Source of the DNA: Kitasatospora cineracea
GTDB lineage: Bacteria; Actinomycetota; Actinomycetes; Streptomycetales; Streptomycetaceae
Assembly: GCF_003751605.1 (NCBI RefSeq)
Contig: NZ_RJVJ01000001.1
Span: 1,860,001-1,924,000 of the forward strand
Reading direction: 5' to 3'
DNA length: 64,000 nucleotides
The position numbers and the translations under genes are program-made. Of this stretch, positions 26,922 to 34,112 are shown piece by piece. Numbering within the stretch: position 1 is the stretch's first letter; the number at the start of each line of letters is the position of its first letter. Under the pieces are notes generated by a model. That model was given only the letters and a program-made list of their open reading frames with translations, did not search any database and had not been told where the DNA came from.

Positions 26922-29273
26922 TCAGCCGGACCCGGTCGGCTCTTCCCCGGTGGCTGCGGCCGGGGCGCCGGCCAGCAGGGTGGTGAGGAGGCGGATCGCG
27001 GCGGCCTTGTCGAGCGGCTCGTTGCCGTTGCCGCACTTCGGGGACTGCACGCACGACGGGCAGCCGCGCTCGCACTCGCAGGCGGCGATGGCGTCCCGGG
27101 TGGCGGTCAGCCACTCCACGGCGCGCCGGAAGCCGCGTTCGGCGAAACCCGCGCCGCCGGAGTGACCGTCGTACACGAAGACGGTCGGCAGGCCGGTGTC
27201 GGGGTGCAGGGGCACCGAGACGCCGCCGATGTCCCAGCGGTCGCAGGTGGCGAACAGCGGGAGGAGGCCGATGGAGGCGTGCTCGGCGGCGTGGGCCGCG
27301 CCGGGGAGCTGGTCGAACGGGACGAGCGCGTCCAGGAGTTGGTCCTCGGTGACGGTCCACCAGACGGCGCGGGTGCGCAGCGTGCGGGGCGGCAGGTCGA
27401 GCTTGCTCTCGCCGAGGACCTCCCCGGTGGAGATCCGCTTGCGCAAGTAGCCGACGACCTGGTTGGTGACCTCCACCGAGCCGTAGCCGAGCCGGGCCTC
27501 GCCCCACTCCTCGGTGGTGTCGGTGGACAGGATCGAGATGGAGGTGACGTCCCGGGCGGAGGTGGTGTACGGCGGGTTCGCGGGGGAGACCAGGGCTACC
27601 GAGGACTCCAGGTCGAACTCGCGGACCAGGTAGGTGCGGCCCTGGTGCAGGTGGACGGCCCCGGTGTGCACGGTGGTGTGCGCGGCCTCGGCGTCCACCG
27701 TGCCCAGCAGCCGTCCGGTGTCGGCCTCGACGATCTGCACGGGGCTGCCGCCGCTGCCGCGCAGGTCGACGCCGTCGGCGGCGCGCTCGCGGCGGGTCCA
27801 GTACCAGGAGCCGTCCGAGCGCCGCCGGAGCAGGCCGCGCCGCTCCAGCACCGGCAGCAGCGGCGCGGTGGACGGGCCGAACAGCTCCAGGTCGGCGTCG
27901 GTGAGCGGGAGTTCGGCGGCGGCCGCGCACAGGTGCGGGGCCAGCACGTGCGGATTGTCCGGGTCGAGGACGGTGGCCTCCACCGGGGTGGCGAACAGCG
28001 CCTCGGGGTGGTGGACCAGGTAGGTGTCCAGCGGGTCGTCCCGGGCGATCAGCACCGCCAGCGCGCCCTGGCCCTCCCGGCCCGCCCGCCCGGCCTGCTG
28101 CCACAGCGAGGCCCGGGTGCCGGGGTAGCCGGCCAGCAGGACGGCGTCCAGGCCGGAGACGTCCACGCCGAGTTCGAGGGCGGAGGTGGAGGCGAGGCCG
28201 AGCAGCCGGCCGGTGTGCAGGTCGCGCTCCAGGGCGCGGCGCTCCTCGGCCAGGTAGCCGCCGCGGTAGGCGGCGACCCGGGCGGCGAGCGGCTGGCCGA
28301 GCTGCTCCTGCGCCTGCAGCGCGACCAGTTCGGCGGCCCGCCGGGAGCGGACGAAGGCCACCGTCCGGGTGCCGCCGTGCACCAGGTCGGTGAGCAGGTA
28401 GCCGGCCTCGGCGGTGGCGCTGCGGCGGACGGGCGCGCCGTGCTCGCCGGTGTTCTCGGTCAGCGGCGGCTCCCAGAGCGCGAACACCAGCGGGCCGCGC
28501 GGCGAGTGGTCCTCGGTCACGGCGGTGGCGGGCAGGCCGGTGAGCCGCTCGGCGGTGACGGCCGGTTCGGCGGTGGTCGCGGAGGCCAGCAGGAAGGTCG
28601 GCTCCGAGCCGTAGCGGGCGCACAGCCGCCGCAGCCGGCGCAGCACCTGGGCGACGTGCGAGCCGAACACGCCGCGGTAGGTGTGGCACTCGTCGACCAC
28701 GACGTACCGCAGCGCCTTCAGGAAGGAGGACCAGCGCGGGTGGGCGGGGAGGATGCCGCGGTGCAGCATGTCCGGGTTGGTCAGCACGTAGGACGCGTAC
28801 TGGCGGACCCACTCGCGTTCCTGCGGCGGGGTGTCGCCGTCGTACAGCGCGACCCGGACGCGGTCGGGGACGAGTTCGGCGGCGCGCCGGCGCTGGTCGG
28901 CGGCCAGCGCCTTGGTCGGGGCCAGGTACAGCGCGGTCGCGCCCCGCCCATTGCGGGCCTCGGTGCCGGTCAGCAGGTCGCTCAGCAGCGGGGCCAGGTA
29001 GCCCAGCGACTTGCCCGAGGCGGTGCCGGTGGCGATCACCGTGGTCCGCCCGGAGGCGGCCAGGTCCATCGCCTCCGCCTGGTGCGCCCAGGGCAGCACC
29101 ACGCCGAGCCCGGAGGCCGCCGCGACGACCTCCTGACGGATTCCTTCCGGCCAAGGCGCATACCGGGCCTCGCGGGCGGGCAGGTGCTCCGTATGGGTGA
29201 GGCGCTCCGACCTGCCGCGCTCGGTGGAAAGGGCGGTGAGCAGGGCCTCGGGCTGGTGGTGACGGGGCGGCAT
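26922..29273 (-). CDS. DEAD/DEAH-box helicase, MrfA/YprA type with DUF1998 zinc domain
   Basis: 783 residues from ATG 29273 (GTG 29291 is also possible). Helicase motif I is 'ATGTASGKS' near residue 80, motif II 'VVDECHTYRG' (DECH) and motif III 'SATTAEP'. Motif V-VI is 'LLAGYPGTRASLWQQAGRAGREGQG'. Near residue 740 the four cysteines of 'CECERGCPSCVQSPKCGNGN' mark the DUF1998 zinc site. B. subtilis MrfA, of this family, repairs mitomycin C adducts. A DNA-repair role is inferred here. The pairing of this helicase with tad genes is conserved in actinomycetes. It converges with the tad operon. Confidence 0.93.
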   Translation of the reverse strand: MPPRHHQPEALLTALSTERGRSERLTHTEHLPAREARYAPWPEGIRQEVVAAASGLGVVLPWAHQAEAMDLAASGRTTVIATGTASGKSLGYLAPLLSDLLTGTEARNGRGATALYLAPTKALAADQRRRAAELVPDRVRVALYDGDTPPQEREWVRQYASYVLTNPDMLHRGILPAHPRWSSFLKALRYVVVDECHTYRGVFGSHVAQVLRRLRRLCARYGSEPTFLLASATTAEPAVTAERLTGLPATAVTEDHSPRGPLVFALWEPPLTENTGEHGAPVRRSATAEAGYLLTDLVHGGTRTVAFVRSRRAAELVALQAQEQLGQPLAARVAAYRGGYLAEERRALERDLHTGRLLGLASTSALELGVDVSGLDAVLLAGYPGTRASLWQQAGRAGREGQGALAVLIARDDPLDTYLVHHPEALFATPVEATVLDPDNPHVLAPHLCAAAAELPLTDADLELFGPSTAPLLPVLERRGLLRRRSDGSWYWTRRERAADGVDLRGSGGSPVQIVEADTGRLLGTVDAEAAHTTVHTGAVHLHQGRTYLVREFDLESSVALVSPANPPYTTSARDVTSISILSTDTTEEWGEARLGYGSVEVTNQVVGYLRKRISTGEVLGESKLDLPPRTLRTRAVWWTVTEDQLLDALVPFDQLPGAAHAAEHASIGLLPLFATCDRWDIGGVSVPLHPDTGLPTVFVYDGHSGGAGFAERGFRRAVEWLTATRDAIAACECERGCPSCVQSPKCGNGNEPLDKAAAIRLLTTLLAGAPAAATGEEPTGSG

Positions 29274-29495
29274 GGAGACCCAGTGTGTCACCGGCGTGAC
29301 GGAGAATCGCTGTTAACCATCGTGCGGCCATGGTCGCAGGTGGTTGAATGAAGCCCGTGACGGCCGCATGGCCGAGGGCCGCAACGCCGAGGCTCCGACC
29401 TGCCGGTTCGCCGCGCCCCGGCCCTGCGACCCTGCGGTGGCAGCCGCCGGGCTGAAGATCGCAATGACGTAGCAAGGCAAGGTGCTGGAGGTTCC
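29274..29495. promoter_or_regulatory. Divergent helicase / bldG promoter region
   Basis: 222 bases. An AT-richer stretch at 29305-29350 (CGCTGTTAACCATCG, GGTTGAATGAAG) is the likely bldG promoter area. The bldG ribosome site is GGAGG at 29487-29491. No precise hexamers can be assigned. Confidence 0.4.
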
Positions 29496-29837
29496 GTGGA
29501 CCTGTCCCTGTCGACCCGTACTGTCGGCGATCGCACGGTCGTCGAGGTTGGCGGCGAGATCGATGTGTACACCGCCCCCAAGTTGCGCGAGCAGCTTGTC
29601 GAGCTCGTCAACGACGGCAACTACCACTTGGTCGTGGACATGGAGGGCGTCGACTTCCTCGACTCCACCGGCCTCGGCGTGCTGGTCGGTGGCCTGAAGC
29701 GGGTGCGTGCGCACGAGGGTTCGCTGCGCCTGGTGTGCAACCAGGAGCGCATCCTGAAGATCTTCCGGATCACCGGTCTGACCAAGGTGTTCCCGATCCA
29801 CAACTCGGTGGACGAGGCCGTCGCCGCGACCGACTGA
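29496..29837 (+). CDS. bldG: Anti-sigma factor antagonist BldG
   Basis: 113 residues from GTG 29496, matching Streptomyces BldG almost residue for residue as I know it. This STAS-domain protein of the SpoIIAA/RsbV type binds and inhibits anti-sigma factors, and it is needed for aerial growth and antibiotic production. Its phosphorylation site is Ser57 in '[14 protein letters not shown]'. Phosphorylation by the partner kinase releases the anti-sigma factor. The gene for a likely partner follows 158 bases downstream on the same strand, as in S. coelicolor. Confidence 0.98.
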   Translation: MDLSLSTRTVGDRTVVEVGGEIDVYTAPKLREQLVELVNDGNYHLVVDMEGVDFLDSTGLGVLVGGLKRVRAHEGSLRLVCNQERILKIFRITGLTKVFPIHNSVDEAVAATD

Positions 29838-29995
29838 CGGCTCCCCGCCGGTCGGCTGTTCCAACCGAATCACTTCGATCGACCGCCGCCGGTCGGCCGG
29901 GCCCAGCGTCCTGCCCGGCCGGCGTGGTCGGTGTCCCCGCCTCCGCCGTGCGGGCCGGTGTGCCCGGCGGCGGGGAGCAACCCCGGAGGGGAGAC

Positions 29996-30412
29996 ATGGC
30001 AACCGTCGAACTTCGATTCAGCGCGCTTCCCGAGCACGTGCGCACCGCCCGGCTGGTGGCCGCCGCGGTGGCCAGACGCGCGGGGGTGGACGAGTCGGTG
30101 CTCGACGAGTTGCGCCTCGCCGTCGGTGAGGCCTGCTCGCGCGCCGTGGCGCTGCACCAGCGCAACGGCGGGGGCGGCGCGGTTCGGGTGGCGCTCACCG
30201 AGCAGGAGAAGCGGTTCCTCATCGAGGTCGCCGACGAGGCCGGGCCGGCGCACGCCGCCGGTGCCGGCGCGGGCGGGGACCCGGAGGACGAGGACGCGCT
30301 CGGCCTCGCGGTGATCACCGGCCTGGTCGAGGACGTCGAGGTCGGCAACGGCTCCGACGGCGGCGTGATCCGGATGAGCTGGCCGGTCTCCCCGGTGTCC
30401 GTCTCGGTCTGA
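29996..30412 (+). CDS. Anti-sigma factor kinase of the RsbW/SpoIIAB type, BldG partner
   Basis: 138 residues from ATG 29996 with GGAGGGGAGAC upstream. 'LDELRLAVGEACSRAV' is the N-box of the GHKL ATPase fold (Glu and the Ala/Asn position), and 'ALGLAVITGLVEDVEV' the G-box side. The conserved Asn of the N-box is replaced by Ser, as far as the motif can be aligned, and the protein is short. In S. coelicolor the gene in this position (SCO3548) encodes an anti-sigma factor that interacts with BldG. It would bind a stress sigma factor and phosphorylate BldG. Confidence 0.9.
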   Translation: MATVELRFSALPEHVRTARLVAAAVARRAGVDESVLDELRLAVGEACSRAVALHQRNGGGGAVRVALTEQEKRFLIEVADEAGPAHAAGAGAGGDPEDEDALGLAVITGLVEDVEVGNGSDGGVIRMSWPVSPVSVSV

Positions 30413-30738
30413 TCGGCTGGGTCGGGTCGGTCTGACCGGTCGGGCCTGACCGGGTTGGACCGCGTGGGTCTGATCGGGCCGGGGCACGTGCGCCGGTCCG
30501 GTCGGACGAGCCGCTCCAGTACCCCGGCAGCGCTGTGGGTCGCACCGTCTCGGCAGGTTGGGCGAGGCGGTGCTTCGTCGTGTCCGGAGAGCCGCAGGTC
30601 GGCAGGTGTGGTGAGAGGACAAGGCGTTGGGCTGGGCGGATGCCGTGGGCCGCGGCCTTCCCGCCGGGGCGGTCCGGGCGGGCGTGTAGGTTCGCTGGCG
30701 ATGCCCGGAGCCGGGCGTCAGTGACCGAAAGGGCCCCG
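30413..30738. other. Gene-free region with imperfect GGTCTGACCGG repeats
   Basis: 326 bases. From 30413 to 30480 the sequence repeats variants of (G)TCTGATCGG/TCTGACCGG/CCTGACCGG five times. The remainder is ordinary GC-rich spacer with a possible -10 (TAGGTT near 30687) for the lipoprotein gene. Confidence 0.4.
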
Positions 30739-31452
30739 GTGAAGAAGCGACTGGTGACCGTTCCCGCGCTCGGCGTGCTGTTCGCGCTGGCCGCGGTCGG
30801 CTGCTCCGCCGACGACTCGTCGGCGAAACTCGACGGCTGGGCTAAGAGCGTCTGCGACGCCGCGAAGGACCCGGTCGCGCAGTCCAGGACGGCCCTCGCG
30901 GACACCGCGGACGTCAAGGACGGCGAGGCCCCCGTCGACCTGCAGAAGCGGCTCTCGGCCGACCTCGCCTCGCTCGCCACCACCAACCAGCAGCTGGCCG
31001 ACGCGGTCCAGAAGGCCGGGGTGCCGAAGATCGACAACGGGGCGAAGGTCCAGCAGGACGCCGTCAACGAGCTGAAGCAGGTCGCGCAGGGCTACCTGGA
31101 CGCGCAGAAGAAGCTCGACGGGCTGGCCAGCGCGGATCAGGCCAAGTTCGCGGACGGGCTGCGCAGCGTCGGCGACCAGGTGCAGCAGCTCTCCCAGGTG
31201 TCAACCTCCGCGCTGGCCGCCCTGCAGAGCGGCGGCCTGGGCGAGGCGATGAAGAAGCAGCCCGGCTGCAAGGCCGGCACCGCCGGAACGGGCGCGGCCT
31301 CGGCGAGCCCGTCGGCCGGTGCGACCGACGGGGCGGGCGCGACGGGCGGAGCCGGTGCCGGGAGCCCCGGCGCCTCCGCCGACCCGGCCGCCTCCGGCAG
31401 CCCGTCCGGGGCCGCCACCGACCCCGGTTCGCCCTCGCCCGGCAAGAGCTGA
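30739..31452 (+). CDS. Secreted lipoprotein, function unknown
   Basis: 237 residues from GTG 30739, chosen because 'MKKRLVTVPALGVLFALAAVGC' is then a perfect lipoprotein signal (lipobox AAVG/C) and AAGG lies upstream. The mature part is alpha-helical, rich in Ala, Lys, Asp and Gln ('TTNQQLADAVQKAGVPKIDNGAKVQ'), then 'QPGCKAG', and ends in 60 residues of Ala/Gly/Ser/Pro low complexity. It belongs to the conserved 'small secreted protein' always found after bldG and its partner in Streptomyces, but its role is unknown. Confidence 0.85.
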   Translation: MKKRLVTVPALGVLFALAAVGCSADDSSAKLDGWAKSVCDAAKDPVAQSRTALADTADVKDGEAPVDLQKRLSADLASLATTNQQLADAVQKAGVPKIDNGAKVQQDAVNELKQVAQGYLDAQKKLDGLASADQAKFADGLRSVGDQVQQLSQVSTSALAALQSGGLGEAMKKQPGCKAGTAGTGAASASPSAGATDGAGATGGAGAGSPGASADPAASGSPSGAATDPGSPSPGKS

Positions 31453-31532
31453 CGCCCCGTCGGTCCACGTCGCCCCGCACCGCGTGCCCGCGGGCGGGGC
31501 GGTCGGGGCGCGGGACGGGGGAGAATGGCGGG

Positions 31533-33068
31533 GTGACGAACAGCCCCGTACTTCCCGCACTTGACGCCGACCGGTCGGCGGAGTTCCGCGAGGCGCTGCT
31601 GAAGGCCTCCTTCACCGCCGACGGACTGCTGGACCTGCTCGGCCCGACCGCGTACGCGGCGCTGGCCCGCAGCGAGGCCGTTCCGGCGCTGCGGGCGACC
31701 CGGGGCGGGTCGCCGCTGGAGACGCTGGTGCGGCTGTTCCTGCTGCAACGGGCCGTGCCCCGGGCCGCGGCCGCCGCCGCGCTGCCGGTCGACGCCCTGC
31801 TGGCCGACGGCTGGCTGACCGCCGACGGCGACGAACTGCGCGCCACCGTGGACGTGCGGCCGTACGCCGACGAGGTCGCCGGGCTGCCCAGCGCCGACGC
31901 CTGGGTGGTGTCCGACCTGGGCTGCGCGGTCGGCGGCGCGGGCGGGATCGGCTCGGGCCGGACGGCCGCCGGGGTCGAGCGGCGCGACCTGGTGCTCGGG
32001 GTGGGCGGGGCGTCCACCACGCTGGCCAACCTGACGGTGCGCCGGCCGGTGCGCGAGGTGCTGGATCTGGGCTCCGGCTCCGGCGTGCAGGCCCTGCACG
32101 CGGCCCGGCACGCCCAGCGGGTCACCGCCACCGACCTCAACCCGCGGGCCCTGCACTTCACCCGGCTGACCGCCGCGCTCTCCGGCTTCGACCAGGTGGA
32201 GACGGCCGAGGGCAGCCTGTACGAGCCGGTCGGCGACCGGCGCTTCGACCTGATCGTCTCCAACCCGCCGTTCGTGATCTCCCCGGCCGGCCGGTTCACC
32301 TACCGGGACGGCGGGATGGCCGGCGACGAGCTGTGCCGCAGCGTGGTCCGCGGCGCGGCCGCCCACCTGGCGCCCGGCGGCTACTGCCAGCTGCTGGCGA
32401 ACTGGCAGCACGTCAGGGGCGAGGACTGGCACGACCGGCTGGCCGGCTGGGTGGCCGGCACCGGCCTGGACGCGTGGGTGGTGCAGCGCGAGGTGCAGGA
32501 CGTCGCCCAGTACGCCGAGCTGTGGCTGCGCGACGGCGGCGACCACCGCGGCGAGGAGTACACCGCCCGGTACGAGGAGTGGCTGGACGGCTTCGAGGCG
32601 GCCGGCGTGGAGGGCATCGGCTTCGGCTGGATCACCCTGCGGGCCTCCGGCGCGGCCGAGCCCGTGGTGCGGATCGAGGAGTGGCCGCACCCGGTCGAGC
32701 AGCCGCTCGGCCCGCACATCGAGGAGTGGTTCGCCCGGCAGGACTTCCTGCGCGCCCACGACGACGCCGGGCTGCTGGCCGCCCGCTACCTGCTTGCCGA
32801 CGAGGTGGTCCAGGAGCAGATCGGCGACCCGGGCTCGGAGGACCCGGAGCACGTGGTGCTCCGGCACAACCGGGGCATGCGGCGGGCCACCAAGGTGGAC
32901 ACGGTCGGCGCGGGCTTCGTCGGCGTCTGCGACGGCACCCTCGCGGCCGGGGAGATCGTCGACGCGATCGCCCAACTGCTCGGCGAGGACCGGGCGGCGC
33001 TGCGCGAGCGGGTGCCCGAGTCGCTGCGGCTGCTCACCGAGCAGGGGTTCGTCGAGCCGGTGCGCTGA
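31533..33068 (+). CDS. Class I SAM-dependent methyltransferase (two-domain, NPPF type)
   Basis: 511 residues from GTG 31533. The first 150 residues form an N-terminal helical domain. The SAM motif 'VREVLDLGSGSGVQALHAA' sits near residue 175, 'VTATDLNPRALHFT' binds ribose, and 'FDLIVSNPPFVISP' is motif IV. NPPF in motif IV is found in enzymes that methylate N atoms of glutamine or bases, such as RlmG/PrmC. The C-terminal 150 residues are an extra domain. The substrate is probably ribosomal RNA or protein, which is an inference. Confidence 0.9.
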   Translation: MTNSPVLPALDADRSAEFREALLKASFTADGLLDLLGPTAYAALARSEAVPALRATRGGSPLETLVRLFLLQRAVPRAAAAAALPVDALLADGWLTADGDELRATVDVRPYADEVAGLPSADAWVVSDLGCAVGGAGGIGSGRTAAGVERRDLVLGVGGASTTLANLTVRRPVREVLDLGSGSGVQALHAARHAQRVTATDLNPRALHFTRLTAALSGFDQVETAEGSLYEPVGDRRFDLIVSNPPFVISPAGRFTYRDGGMAGDELCRSVVRGAAAHLAPGGYCQLLANWQHVRGEDWHDRLAGWVAGTGLDAWVVQREVQDVAQYAELWLRDGGDHRGEEYTARYEEWLDGFEAAGVEGIGFGWITLRASGAAEPVVRIEEWPHPVEQPLGPHIEEWFARQDFLRAHDDAGLLAARYLLADEVVQEQIGDPGSEDPEHVVLRHNRGMRRATKVDTVGAGFVGVCDGTLAAGEIVDAIAQLLGEDRAALRERVPESLRLLTEQGFVEPVR

Positions 33069-33203
33069 GCCGGTGCGCTGAGCCCGTGCGCCGACCCGGT
33101 GCGCCGAGTGGCTCCCGGGGGCGTTCACCTCGCCGTTCCCCGGGCGTGGCCCGGCGTACTCCGGGCGTCCGCCGCCGGTTGTCCGCCGGGTGCCATGGTG
33201 CTG

Positions 33204-33218
33204 TCCACAGGCTGTGGA
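33204..33218. promoter_or_regulatory. TCCACAG-G-CTGTGGA inverted repeat
   Basis: A perfect 7-bp inverted repeat with one central base lies 20 bases upstream of the GTG of the DUF3592 gene. Each half resembles part of a DnaA box. It could be an operator. Confidence 0.35.
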
Positions 33219-33237
33219 AGCGCGGGGGAGGACCGGG

Positions 33238-33753
33238 GTGGAGACGCCGACGACGCTGGTGGGCGGGGCGGTCCTGACGGTCTTCGGGAGCGCGCTGCTG
33301 CTGTGGTGCGCCGTGGAACTGCGTCTTCGCCACCGCCTGCGCCGGCGTGGCGTGCCCGCCACCGCGCAGGTGGTCGCCGACCTCGACGCGGCCGGTGCGA
33401 TGGACAGCAGCCCGCTGCTCTCGTACCCGGTGGAGCTGTCCGGCGGCCGGGCCGGCACCGGCGCCGGGTCCGGGTCCGGTACCGTTCACGAACTGCGCCC
33501 GGTCTCCGTGCCGGACGACGAGTCGCATTATTTGGTGCTGGCCCGGCCGCGGGGCAGCACGCCGCTGCGGCGTCCGGTCCGGCTGGCTCCGGGCGCGGCC
33601 GTCCAGGTCGCCTACGACCCGCGCCGTCCGGACCGGGTGGTGCTGGCCGCCCACGAGGAACTGCCCTCGCTGCCGGCCGACCTGTTCTGGGCGCTGCTCG
33701 GCACGTCCGCGCTGGCCGGCGGGCTGACGCTGCTGGCCGTGGCGCTGCGCTGA
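33238..33753 (+). CDS. DUF3592-type membrane protein
   Basis: 171 residues from GTG 33238 with GGGGGAGGAC upstream. Two membrane helices, one at the N-terminus (TLVGGAVLTVFGSALLLWCAVEL) and one at the C-terminus (LFWALLGTSALAGGLTLLAVAL), flank a soluble domain that contains 'GTPATAQVV' like the DUF3592 start and 'VQVAYDPRRPDRVVL'. The family's function is unknown. The gene may share transcription with the methyltransferase gene, 170 bases upstream. Confidence 0.75.
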   Translation: METPTTLVGGAVLTVFGSALLLWCAVELRLRHRLRRRGVPATAQVVADLDAAGAMDSSPLLSYPVELSGGRAGTGAGSGSGTVHELRPVSVPDDESHYLVLARPRGSTPLRRPVRLAPGAAVQVAYDPRRPDRVVLAAHEELPSLPADLFWALLGTSALAGGLTLLAVALR

Positions 33754-34112
33754 CGCCCCCCGGGCCGGTCCGCGAACGCCCCGGTCAAGGCGGTGCCGCA
33801 CCCCCTCGCGGTCACGGAGCGGGTTCTTCCGGATGGCCGGTGACGGGCCGGACGGGCGGCTCCTGAGCGGGCCCCGGCCGTTCGTCCACGGGCCGGTCGG
33901 GACGGGGCGGAGGGCGTGGTTGGCGGGGAAAGACATGCCCCGGGGCCTGCCATCGGGTTACCGTTCGAGTGGCGTCGGTCGGCCTTGCCGGTGAAAAAGC
34001 AGGTTCCGTCCGTTTGACAAGAGTGGCCGGGGTACGGTCACACTCCGCTGGTGGGGCCGTCGCGCTGCGACGCCCAGGAGCTTTGGTAAACGACCGGGAG
34101 AGAAGAGCGAAG
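33754..34112. promoter_or_regulatory. topA: topA upstream region
   Basis: 359 bases without a gene. TTGACA at 34014-34019 is the best -35 candidate. Possible -10 hexamers are TACGGT (spacer 13) or TCACAC (spacer 18), so spacing is abnormal in either case. topA promoters are supercoiling-sensitive and often have unusual spacers. An AT-rich patch (GTGAAAAAGCAGG) precedes the -35. Confidence 0.5.

Noticed and set aside
26142..29351. A 1069-codon plus-strand frame opposite the helicase
   Set aside because: Only its first part (from 26403) shows family motifs. The rest mirrors the helicase gene and is accepted only as a possible missing stop.
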